Positions 1 through 5,704 of a stretch of DNA of 8,488 nucleotides are shown in pieces. Numbering within the stretch: the stretch's first letter is position 1; the number at the start of each line of letters is the position of its first letter. This DNA is from Puniceicoccales bacterium (lineage in GTDB: Bacteria > Verrucomicrobiota > Verrucomicrobiia > Opitutales > JAIRKQ01). The stretch spans positions 1 through 8,488 of the forward strand of contig JAISRG010000033.1 of NCBI GenBank assembly GCA_031273725.1, written 5' to 3'. The notes under the pieces were generated by a model that saw only the letters and a list, made by a program, of their open reading frames with translations, had not been told where the DNA came from and searched no databases. Made by a program: the position numbers and the translations under genes.

Positions 1-47
1 TTGCAAAAAATGCTTGCTGCTATTTGTTTCAAGATTAGCTTCCCGCA

Positions 48-1814
48 ATGCTTAATTCCACGATTGAAATTTTGCCGGAAGATGTTGTTAACAAAATTGC
101 TGCCGGAGAAATTGTTGAACGACCAGCTGCAATCGTCAAGGAGTTGGTGGAAAATAGTTTGGATGCACAGGCAAAACTTATCGATGTTAGATTTTCCCGG
201 GGAGGAAAGTTTTCCATAGTCGTTGGGGACGATGGCCTTGGCATGCACAGGGAAGAAGCGTTACTATCGATAAAACGACATGCCACCAGTAAACTGCGCA
301 ATATTCACGATTTAAACTCACTGGCTACGTTTGGTTTTCGGGGCGAAGCCATCCCGTCCATAGCGAGCGTTTCTAAATTTAGGTTGATGACATGTTCCGG
401 CAGTGACACCCACGGGACAGAAATTACCATGGATGGTGGAAAAATTGTGGATATCAAAGACTGTGTCAGATTTAGTGGGACCAAAATAATCGTCGAAAAT
501 TTGTTTTATAATGTTCCAGCCAGGAGAAAATTTCTGAAATCCGATGAAACGGAAAGCATGAACATAATATCTTTGATAAAAAATTTAGCACTGGCCGAGT
601 TAGATGTAAAATTTTCTCTTTTTCAAAATGGAAACATGGTATTTTCATCGCCGAATTCTAAAAATTTTGGTGATAGAATAAATGAAACCTTTAGGTATGA
701 GGAAAAATTCATCGACTTTTCCTGTGTCGAAGGGGATTATGCAATCAGTGGAGCGATCTGCGATCCCGCCTTTGGTAATATTTGTAAAAAAAATATAGTC
801 ATTTTTGTGAACAATCGCCTGGTGAAAAGCAATGTTATCAGCTGTGCCATATGTGATACTCTGGGACCGATCTTCCCAAATCATAGGGGCATTTTGGCCT
901 ATATTTTTTTGAAAGTTAATCCTGAAATGGTCGATGTAAACGTGCATCCGATGAAAAAGGAGGTCCGTTTTAAAAATGAAATGGCAGTCAGGGAGTTTAT
1001 CAAAAAAGCTCTTCTGGATGTATTTAAAAAATCCGATGGCATAGCGGTTGAAGAATTTATTCGCCATGGGGAGCCGCAACCGATGTTTCAAAATTTGCAA
1101 CGGCCGCAATCGCCAGTCTTGCAAAGGGAACCGCCCATAAGAAATAGTCCAACGGCCATGGCGGATAGCAAAATTATCCGGAAGGAAATACCGCTCGTGG
1201 AACAAAAAAAGCTGGATATGCCTTCCATTGCCGAACCCAATGGCCACGGTTGGAAGTTTATCGGAACAGCTTTTGGAGAAATTGCCATTTTTGAACATAA
1301 AACTGGCATTATCATTTTCAATATTCGGCTGGCCATTAGTCGGGTAACCTATGAAAAAGTAATGGCCCAATGTGACGTTGCCAGTTCACAGCAATTACTC
1401 CTGCCCATAGAGCTTTCGCTATCCCAGGATGAATCGGAACGGTTCCAGCGATTCTTGCCAATTTTTTTGAAAAATGGATTTTCGGTCTATGCATTTGGGC
1501 AATGTGACTATAAGATCGATGCGATTCCGGAATGGCTATCCTATCAAGATGCAGCAAGCTTGGCACATCGATTGATTGGAGAAGATACTTCGGCTAGGAA
1601 TACGCAAACATTGAACATGGAAGAAATTTTTGCGAAATGTATTTCACGGATTTCTACCATAGAAAAATACGAAACGCAGGATAATGTTGAAAAGTTGCGA
1701 GATATACTGCTACTGTGCAATAATCCATTGCTGTGTCCCTTTGGGAATGCGATATATTTTGAGATTCCGTTGGCGGACATGCGCCGTCGCTTCGGAATGG
1801 GAATAACATATTGA
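48..1814 (+). CDS. mutL: DNA mismatch repair protein MutL, C-terminal nuclease motifs degenerate
   Basis: MutL is the GHKL-ATPase matchmaker that couples MutS mismatch recognition to strand incision and removal. The 588-residue length is slightly short for the family (about 600-650). The N-terminal ATPase is intact: NKIAAGEIVERPA at 15-27, KELVENSLDA at 31-40 (E32 matches the catalytic Glu and N36 the Mg-binding Asn of E. coli MutL), DDGLGM at 61-66, ATSKL at 79-83, GFRGEA at 96-101, LFYNVPARRKFL at 152-163 and VDVNVHPMKKEVRF at 295-308. A proline-rich linker spans about 335-400. The dimerisation domain is recognisable by QQLLLPIELSLS (448-459) and a final CPFG near 563-566. However, the place of the metal-binding DQHAAHER motif reads NIRLAISR (425-432), and CPHGRP reads CPFGNA, so endonuclease activity is probably lost. 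No Shine-Dalgarno precedes the ATG. The start is chosen because the conserved domain begins a few residues in. Confidence 0.97.
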   Translation: MLNSTIEILPEDVVNKIAAGEIVERPAAIVKELVENSLDAQAKLIDVRFSRGGKFSIVVGDDGLGMHREEALLSIKRHATSKLRNIHDLNSLATFGFRGEAIPSIASVSKFRLMTCSGSDTHGTEITMDGGKIVDIKDCVRFSGTKIIVENLFYNVPARRKFLKSDETESMNIISLIKNLALAELDVKFSLFQNGNMVFSSPNSKNFGDRINETFRYEEKFIDFSCVEGDYAISGAICDPAFGNICKKNIVIFVNNRLVKSNVISCAICDTLGPIFPNHRGILAYIFLKVNPEMVDVNVHPMKKEVRFKNEMAVREFIKKALLDVFKKSDGIAVEEFIRHGEPQPMFQNLQRPQSPVLQREPPIRNSPTAMADSKIIRKEIPLVEQKKLDMPSIAEPNGHGWKFIGTAFGEIAIFEHKTGIIIFNIRLAISRVTYEKVMAQCDVASSQQLLLPIELSLSQDESERFQRFLPIFLKNGFSVYAFGQCDYKIDAIPEWLSYQDAASLAHRLIGEDTSARNTQTLNMEEIFAKCISRISTIEKYETQDNVEKLRDILLLCNNPLLCPFGNAIYFEIPLADMRRRFGMGITY

Positions 1815-2106
1815 CTTGATCGTTGTTTAAAAAAACCACTAGTCCGCCCACATAAAAATACATCGACAATATAAAAAACGCAAATCGCAAAAAAATTCAG
1901 AAAAATCGAATCAAATTTCGCTTGTCTTTTTTTTGCAAAGATCCTCCTTTTCAACAAATATCTTTCCCAGGTTTTGGGGCTGATTTCATCGAGAATCCTT
2001 CCTAAAATTTTTTCATCTTTTACTCTTCAATTTTAAGTTTCGCATAAGTTATGTTGACTATTTTGGGCACTTTACTAGGAGTGTTGCCTTGGAATAGGGT
2101 ATTACG
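1815..2106. other. Intergenic region between mutL and pyrH
   Basis: This is about 290 bp of AT-rich sequence with several A and T runs. I see no tRNA, no strong hairpin followed by a T-tract after mutL, and no convincing -35/-10 pair. TTGACT at 2054-2059 resembles a -35 box but has no good -10 at 16-18 bp. The last 56 bases are covered by a short open frame listed separately. The minus strand is open from about 2026 down into mutL, without a credible start. The region most likely carries the promoter and leader of pyrH-frr, but I cannot place them. Confidence 0.5.
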
Positions 2107-2110
2107 TTGA
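2051..2110 (+). CDS. Putative 19-codon leader ORF upstream of pyrH
   Basis: An ATG at 2051 opens a 19-residue frame, MLTILGTLLGVLPWNRVLR. Its TGA stop (2108-2110) overlaps the TTG start of pyrH as TTGA. The peptide is hydrophobic with a basic end. Overlapping stop and start codons are the classic geometry for translational coupling, and pyrH has only a weak ribosome-binding site and a rare-type start, so it could depend on such coupling. No clear Shine-Dalgarno precedes this ATG, and a frame this short arises easily by chance. The geometry is seen directly; any role as a leader peptide is inference. Confidence 0.25.
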   Translation: MLTILGTLLGVLPWNRVLR

Positions 2111-2832
2111 ATAATAAATATAAGAGAGTGATTTTGAAGTTTAGTGGTGAGGTTTTAAAAGATAAAACCAACGAATCGGTCATTGATTCCAATATTGTCC
2201 GCTCCTTGTGCGAAGAATTAAAAGTTCTCCATGAAATGGAATTAGAAATCGGTGTTGTGATTGGCGGGGGCAATATTTTCCGGGGGACATTTGGGAACAA
2301 AAAATTGGGTTGTGACCGTATCACAGGAGATTACATGGGAATGTTGGCGACCATAATAAATTCTATGGCAATCGCCGATTTTTTAAAAAGACTTGAGGTT
2401 GCAACGGAGATATTTTCTGCACTCCCCATGTTAAATATTTGCGAAACGTACTATCCCAGACACGCCCAGAAGGCCATGGATGACGGAAAAATTGTGTTGC
2501 TCGCGGGAGGTACCGGCAGTGTATTTTTTTCAACGGATAGTGCTGCAGCTCTCCGGGCAAGCGAACTACACGCGGATGTTATTGTAAAAGCAACGAAGGT
2601 CGATGGTGTCTATGATAAAGATCCCAATGTTCACCGCGATGCCGTCAAATTTGACAAAATTTCATTCCAGGAAGTCCTTCTGCGGCACCTGCAAGTCATG
2701 GATTCTACGGCATTTTCACTGTGCATGGATAACAACATCCCAATACTTATCGTGAATGCCCAAAAAGATCTAAAAAATATCGCCCGTGCCCTTCTCGAAG
2801 AAATTGTCGGTACAACGATCTCAAATTTTTAA
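2107..2832 (+). CDS. pyrH: Uridylate kinase (UMP kinase) PyrH
   Basis: PyrH phosphorylates UMP to UDP with ATP in the cytoplasm, the step that feeds UTP and CTP synthesis. It belongs to the amino-acid-kinase fold, is unrelated to eukaryotic UMP/CMP kinases, and works as a hexamer. The 241 residues match the usual length of about 240. Visible motifs are YKRVILKFSGEVL (5-17), GGGNIFRG (53-60), GDYMGMLATIIN (74-85), GGTGSVFFSTDSAA (134-147), KATKVDGVYDKDP (161-173) and MDSTAFSLC (198-206). The usual GGTGNPFF reads GGTGSVFF here, a mild change. The TTG start is the only reasonable one: an in-frame TAG lies at 2095-2097 and the next ATG is far inside the fold. The upstream GGAATAGGG (2091-2099) is at best a weak ribosome-binding site. 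The order pyrH-frr is common in bacteria, and tsf, often just upstream, is not here. Confidence 0.97.
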   Translation: MNNKYKRVILKFSGEVLKDKTNESVIDSNIVRSLCEELKVLHEMELEIGVVIGGGNIFRGTFGNKKLGCDRITGDYMGMLATIINSMAIADFLKRLEVATEIFSALPMLNICETYYPRHAQKAMDDGKIVLLAGGTGSVFFSTDSAAALRASELHADVIVKATKVDGVYDKDPNVHRDAVKFDKISFQEVLLRHLQVMDSTAFSLCMDNNIPILIVNAQKDLKNIARALLEEIVGTTISNF

Positions 2833-2836
2833 ACTT

Positions 2837-2851
2837 TTGAAAAATTTTCAA
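2837..2851. repeat. Perfect inverted repeat in the pyrH-frr spacer
   Basis: TTGAAAA-A-TTTTCAA is a perfect 7+1+7 dyad lying in the 24-bp gap between pyrH and frr, ending 5 bases before the frr ATG. The one-base centre is too tight for an RNA hairpin of the full arm length, and there is no GC-rich stem, so it is not a terminator. It could be a protein-binding dyad, or simple A/T-rich chance symmetry. Confidence 0.35.
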
Positions 2852-2856
2852 TCAAT

Positions 2857-3417
2857 ATGGATACAAATGCAGAAATAAAAAAAGCAAAGGCAATGATGGA
2901 TGTTTCCGTAAAACATACTTTAACGGAATTCAATTCATTGCACACGGGTAAAGCTTCTCCAGGAATGGTTGAAAATTTATCCGTTGAAGTATATGGGTCC
3001 ATGTCAAAATTGCGTGAAATTTCGGCAATAACGACCCCAGATGTGAAAACCATACAAATTCAGCCGTGGGACAAGGAGAGTGTCAAGTCCATAGAAAAGG
3101 CAATTCTTGCAGCCAATTTGGGAGTTACGCCCATTGTCAATGGTATGATTATTCGTTGCGTCATGCCAGAGATGAGTAGGGAACGTAGGCAGGAATTGAG
3201 CAAGGTGGCAAATGGTATGGCAGAAGATGGCCGCATCAAAATTCGGTCGATTCGCCGTGACACCATTGAAATTTTCAAAAAAGCCAAGAAAGATGGAGTT
3301 ATCAGCGAAGACGACCTAAAGCGGCTGGAAAAAGATATCCAAAATATTACCGATGCTGCGATAAAAGAAGTGGATGACAGTCTCAATCTAAAAAGTTCCG
3401 ACCTTTTGAAAATTTAA
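2857..3417 (+). CDS. frr: Ribosome recycling factor
   Basis: Frr mimics tRNA shape and, with EF-G, splits the post-termination ribosome into subunits so it can start again. The 186 residues match the usual 185. The family landmarks are in order: LHTGKASPGMVENLSVEVYGS (28-48, usually RTGRASP in other bacteria), IQPWDKES (68-75), ILAANLGVTPIVNG (83-96), MPEMSRERRQEL (103-114), the domain I helix with IRSIRRDT (129-136), and SEDDLKRLEKDIQ (150-162). The three-helix-bundle arginines R130, R133 and R134 correspond to the functionally important stretch around E. coli Arg132. The gene starts 24 bp after pyrH, so the two are probably co-transcribed. No Shine-Dalgarno is visible before the ATG. From memory, the LHTGKASPGMVE and EMSRERRQEL forms resemble Opitutae-type Frr proteins; this is the main basis for the tentative taxonomy. 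Confidence 0.97.
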   Translation: MDTNAEIKKAKAMMDVSVKHTLTEFNSLHTGKASPGMVENLSVEVYGSMSKLREISAITTPDVKTIQIQPWDKESVKSIEKAILAANLGVTPIVNGMIIRCVMPEMSRERRQELSKVANGMAEDGRIKIRSIRRDTIEIFKKAKKDGVISEDDLKRLEKDIQNITDAAIKEVDDSLNLKSSDLLKI

Positions 3418-3431
3418 ATGTGCTCTTACCG

Positions 3432-3475
3432 AATAAATCCACATTAACTGGATTAATATAATCCACTAATTTATT
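3432..3475 (+). promoter_or_regulatory. Nested, mutually exclusive inverted repeats after frr
   Basis: AATCCAC occurs twice (3436-3442 and 3460-3466). TGGATT between them (3449-3454) can pair with either copy, giving TGGATTA-ATA-TAATCCA (3449-3465) or AATCCA...TGGATT (3436-3454). An outer AATAAAT/ATTTATT pair (3432-3438 with 3469-3475) can close the second arrangement of the whole element. Such competing hairpins resemble attenuators, but the stems are AT-rich and short. It may instead only help to end or protect the pyrH-frr mRNA. Confidence 0.35.
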
Positions 3476-3486
3476 TATCCTACCCT

Positions 3487-3515
3487 TTTCAGAGGTACCT
3501 GAAAGATTGTTTTTT
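3487..3515 (+). terminator. Probable intrinsic terminator of the pyrH-frr unit
   Basis: TTTCAG (3487-3492) and CTGAAA (3499-3504) form a 6-bp stem around a 6-base AGGTAC loop, with a possible extra T-G pair. GATTG and then six Ts (3510-3515) follow. The stem is weaker and the U-tract slightly further away than in a textbook terminator. Its place about 70 bp after the last gene of the unit, and before a new gene, supports the call. Confidence 0.45.
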
Positions 3516-3606
3516 GATGCGAAATTCTGATTCTTAGGAAATTTTTATTCCAAATAAATGGATTTTTTCTCGACAAGATGAAGAAATACTTTTTGTTAGG
3601 GTTTGT

Positions 3607-3631
3607 GTCCGACATTTGATATGTATTGGAC
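3607..3631. repeat. Interrupted dyad upstream of the 198-residue ORF
   Basis: GTCC (3607-3610) pairs with GGAC (3628-3631), and inside it ACAT (3612-3615) pairs with ATGT (3621-3624). The element ends 24 bases before the ATG at 3656. A promoter-like TTGGAC (3626-3631) and TATAAA (3647-3652) partly overlap it, but the 15-bp spacing is short and transcription would start almost on the ATG. It might be an operator for the downstream gene pair. The evidence is only the symmetry and the position. Confidence 0.25.
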
Positions 3632-3655
3632 GAGTGAATTGGGTTTTATAAAATT

Positions 3656-4252
3656 ATGCCAGAATTTGAAGAGTGGTCTGAAAAAAAAGAAGCTGAATCT
3701 AAGGAAAATAGTATTGAGCAAACTTCTGAAAGAAATCAGGCACGATATGCTTTAAAAAGAGGAAGAATCCCCCAGGCTAGGAGTTTTGGGGGAAATGATG
3801 AAGCTGTAGCTGTGCCTGCGAATATTGTCGACGTTGAGTATGATGCAATAGGGGCTCGTTCCCAAGGTAAGTCTGCTCCCAATGTTCATCCGGTAAAAAA
3901 GTCAACGGAAGTTGTAGAAGAGCCAGAGCCTACAATCTCTGGCAGGCAGTCACATTCCTACACGAAAACAGTCAGACATGGAAATGCACAAAAACCGAAA
4001 TTTCATGGAGAGAAAACCCAAAGTTATAGCAAAATAATACCGGAAAAGGGTCCTTCGACAAAATGTCGTCATGGGTTATTTAAGTTTTGGGATAAAATTC
4101 TAAAATTTTTTGGTATAAAGTCGAAAGATTTGGAAAATTCAAAAAGTGAGCCTTTGAACCATAAAAAAATGAAATACAACCGCAAGGACAAAGACTCCTC
4201 GCGTTTACAACACCAAAACAGAAAAAACAATTATTCTAAAAAAGTAAAATAA
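3656..4252 (+). CDS. Hypothetical basic, low-complexity protein upstream of murA
   Basis: I do not recognise this 198-residue protein. The N-terminal quarter is charged and Glu/Lys-rich (residues 1-35). Residues 40-95 are polar, with a short acidic run VVEEPEPT (86-93). Residues 97-131 hold two imperfect copies of a short unit, SHSYTKTVRHG and TQSYSKIIPEKG. A single aromatic, amphipathic stretch follows, HGLFKFWDKILKFFGIK (139-155). The tail from about 160 is Lys/Asn/Ser/Arg-rich, strongly basic and ends SKKVK. No signal peptide, membrane span or catalytic motif is visible, and most of the chain looks disordered. The one ordered-looking segment could be a membrane-surface helix or a docking site, and the basic tail could bind nucleic acid; both are inference. 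It ends 6 bp before murA, so the two are probably one transcript. No Shine-Dalgarno precedes the ATG. Length and codon use support a real gene. Confidence 0.75.
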   Translation: MPEFEEWSEKKEAESKENSIEQTSERNQARYALKRGRIPQARSFGGNDEAVAVPANIVDVEYDAIGARSQGKSAPNVHPVKKSTEVVEEPEPTISGRQSHSYTKTVRHGNAQKPKFHGEKTQSYSKIIPEKGPSTKCRHGLFKFWDKILKFFGIKSKDLENSKSEPLNHKKMKYNRKDKDSSRLQHQNRKNNYSKKVK

Positions 4253-4258
4253 ATTGTC

Positions 4259-5527
4259 ATGAAAGCCGCTCATATCGTAGGAGAAAGGCGATTGGAGGGG
4301 AACGTAAGAGTTAGTGGTTCCAAAAATGCGTGTCTTCCCATACTGGCAGCATCATTATTGACGGATGAAGAGTGTGTCATAAATAATGTCCCCAGGTTAA
4401 GTGACATCGACACGATGCTTGAAATTTTCAAAACCATAGGCGTTGATTCTTCCTATATCAGTTCCCACACATTAAAAATTCAAGCTCGCAGTCTTTCATG
4501 TGAAGTTCCAGAACAACTTGTTAAAAAAATGCGAGCTTCCATCTATCTAATGGGGGTATTGCTGGGGCGTCTCCGCAGGGTCGTCATCCATAAACCGGGA
4601 GGGTGCGTAATCGGGGAGCGTCCCTTTGATCTGCATATTAAAGGATTCAAAGCCCTCGGATGTGAAATTTCCGAAAAAGATGGAACTTGGATGCTGGATG
4701 GAAAAAATTTACACGGAACAACGGTTTGTCTTAGTGGGCCACATGGTAGCACCGTGACAGGGACAGTAAATGTTGTTATGGCAGCCATTAAAGCCCCAGG
4801 ACGAACCATAATCGAAAGTGCTGCCATCGAACCGGAAGTCATAGATCTTTGCCGATATTTAATAAGTATGGGTGCTAAAATAGATGGAATAGGTACATCT
4901 ACCCTGACAATTCATGGAGGGGAACCATTGCATGGTTGTGAATATACCATCATTGGTGATAGAATGGAAGCTGGGACGTTTGTATGTGCTGGGTTGATCA
5001 CGGGCGGAAACATTGAGATTTCGGGGCTTGAATTTGGACTTCTCGACTCTTTCCTACATTCTCTTAGAAAAACAGGGGCAAATGTTTTTCAAAACACAGA
5101 TGGGACAATACATGTACAATCGGAGAAACCATTGGTTGCCATTGACGTAGTAACCGGTCCGCATCCAGGATTTCCGACTGACCTGCAAGCTCAGCTTTGC
5201 GTTTTGCTTACCCAATCCAATGGAAATTCTACCATTAGGGAAAGCATATACCCCAATAGGTTTATGTACGTAGCAGAATTAAACAAGATGGGAGCCAACA
5301 TCGACCACACGGGAGAATGTGCTCACATTAAAGGATCCATCCCACTAAAAGGAGCACATCTCTGGGCGACAGATTTGCGTGCCGGTGCAGCGTTATATTT
5401 GGCTGGACTATGTGCCAAGGGAGATACGTTTATCCACGATATTTTTCATATAGATCGCGGATATGAAGCGTTGGAAAGTAAGCTCCAGATGCTGGGAGCC
5501 AAAATTGAGCGCATTACGGTCGACTGA
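4259..5527 (+). CDS. murA: UDP-N-acetylglucosamine 1-carboxyvinyltransferase MurA
   Basis: MurA transfers enolpyruvate from PEP to UDP-GlcNAc in the cytoplasm, the first committed step of peptidoglycan synthesis. The 422 residues match the usual 417-425. Key residues are present: K22-N23 in SGSKNACLP (19-27), R92 in MRASIYLMG, the catalytic Cys116 in GGCVIGERPFDLH (114-126), D308 in GFPTDLQAQ (304-312), R334 in NRFMYV, R374 in TDLRAGAALYLAG (371-383) and R400 in HIDRGYE (397-403). Retention of Cys rather than Asp at the loop position predicts sensitivity of the enzyme to fosfomycin. The glycine-rich GPHGSTVTGTVNVVMAA (160-176) also fits the family. The ATG at 4259 gives the standard N-terminus, and there is no Shine-Dalgarno. 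It follows the unknown basic protein by 6 bp and may be translated as the ribosome finishes that gene. The last 23 bases overlap a candidate small ORF. Confidence 0.98.
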   Translation: MKAAHIVGERRLEGNVRVSGSKNACLPILAASLLTDEECVINNVPRLSDIDTMLEIFKTIGVDSSYISSHTLKIQARSLSCEVPEQLVKKMRASIYLMGVLLGRLRRVVIHKPGGCVIGERPFDLHIKGFKALGCEISEKDGTWMLDGKNLHGTTVCLSGPHGSTVTGTVNVVMAAIKAPGRTIIESAAIEPEVIDLCRYLISMGAKIDGIGTSTLTIHGGEPLHGCEYTIIGDRMEAGTFVCAGLITGGNIEISGLEFGLLDSFLHSLRKTGANVFQNTDGTIHVQSEKPLVAIDVVTGPHPGFPTDLQAQLCVLLTQSNGNSTIRESIYPNRFMYVAELNKMGANIDHTGECAHIKGSIPLKGAHLWATDLRAGAALYLAGLCAKGDTFIHDIFHIDRGYEALESKLQMLGAKIERITVD

Positions 5528-5624
5528 TTTAGAATCATTGATTTTAGCTTTAAAGGGTTCGGTCAACACGGAAGACACGCTGCCAATTTTTTTGAAAAAA
5601 TATGGTGCGCCTCCTAGGAGATGA
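5505..5624 (+). CDS. Candidate small ORF overlapping the murA end (39 aa)
   Basis: In the frame shifted from murA, TTG at 5505 opens 39 codons, ending at TGA 5622-5624. GGGAG (5494-5498) sits 6 bases before this TTG, although it also encodes Leu-Gly-Ala of MurA. An ATG at 5463 is in frame but would lie wholly inside murA. The peptide has an ordinary soluble composition, with SLILALKGSVNTEDTLPIFL (11-30) followed by KKYGAPPRR. The stop overlaps an ATG (ATGA at 5621-5624), so it could be coupled to the next small ORF. It overlaps murA by 23 bp. I do not recognise the sequence. It could be a real small protein, a remnant of a longer gene, or chance. Confidence 0.35.
   Translation: MSALRSTDLESLILALKGSVNTEDTLPIFLKKYGAPPRR
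5611..5620 (+). promoter_or_regulatory. Palindrome containing a Shine-Dalgarno sequence
   Basis: CTCCTAGGAG is a perfect 10-bp palindrome. Its right half, AGGAG (5616-5620), lies 6 bases before the ATG at 5627 and is the best-placed Shine-Dalgarno sequence in the window. The main genes around it have none, which makes this site stand out. The left half CTCCT is complementary to it but too close to form a simple hairpin with it. The dyad could still bind a dimeric protein or pair between transcripts. Confidence 0.4.
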
Positions 5625-5626
5625 AC

Positions 5627-5698
5627 ATGGCGAAAAGTCAAATCAAAAATTTTAGATTGAAATTATTGAAAAATTATATTCAATCTCTCCAAAGCTGA
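5627..5698 (+). CDS. Candidate 23-residue basic peptide ORF before glgP
   Basis: ATG at 5627 (or the in-frame ATG at 5621) opens a 23-codon frame beginning MAKSQIKNFRLKLLKNYI and ending at TGA 5696-5698, 6 bases before the glgP ATG. AGGAG at 5616-5620 is correctly spaced. The peptide is basic and helix-prone, with no acidic residue. It could be a leader peptide whose translation delivers ribosomes to glgP, which lacks its own Shine-Dalgarno, or a genuine microprotein. An inverted repeat (5654-5686) lies inside the frame, so translation would disturb that structure. The frame and the ribosome-binding site are seen; function is inference. Confidence 0.4.
   Translation: MAKSQIKNFRLKLLKNYIQSLQS
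5654..5686 (+). repeat. 8-bp inverted repeat in the glgP leader
   Basis: AGATTGAA (5654-5661) and TTCAATCT (5679-5686) are perfect complements around a 17-base loop. An alternative ATTGAA (5665-5670) inside the loop can pair with the same TTCAAT (5679-5684), so two competing hairpins are possible. The element ends 18 bases before the glgP ATG and lies within the small ORF at 5627-5698. There is no T-tract, so it is not a terminator. It may be a translation-control hairpin or a dyad for a DNA-binding protein. Confidence 0.4.
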
Positions 5699-5704
5699 AC
5701 AAAA

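Noticed and set aside
1..55. Tail of an upstream + strand gene ending at TAA 53-55, or at TAG 36-38 in another frame
   Set aside because: Two frames are open at the window start and both stop near the mutL ATG. With fewer than 18 codons visible, neither can be chosen.
645..1370. 241-codon minus-strand frame inside mutL
   Set aside because: It lies fully antisense to the intact, conserved mutL coding frame, shows no recognisable domain and reads as a shadow.
1812..1840. TTGACT at the mutL stop as a promoter -35 box
   Set aside because: No -10-like hexamer lies 16-18 bp downstream.
1544..2026. Long open frame on the minus strand covering the mutL-pyrH gap and the mutL 3' end, with a hydrophobic membrane-like stretch
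   Set aside because: It has no ATG, only TTG near 1957-1962, and no ribosome-binding site in the right place. More than half of it is antisense to the conserved end of MutL. The hydrophobic stretch comes from A-rich + strand read in reverse.
3578..3619. 13-codon + strand frame before the 198-residue gene
   Set aside because: It is very short, has no Shine-Dalgarno and is not adjacent to the next start; chance is the simplest explanation.
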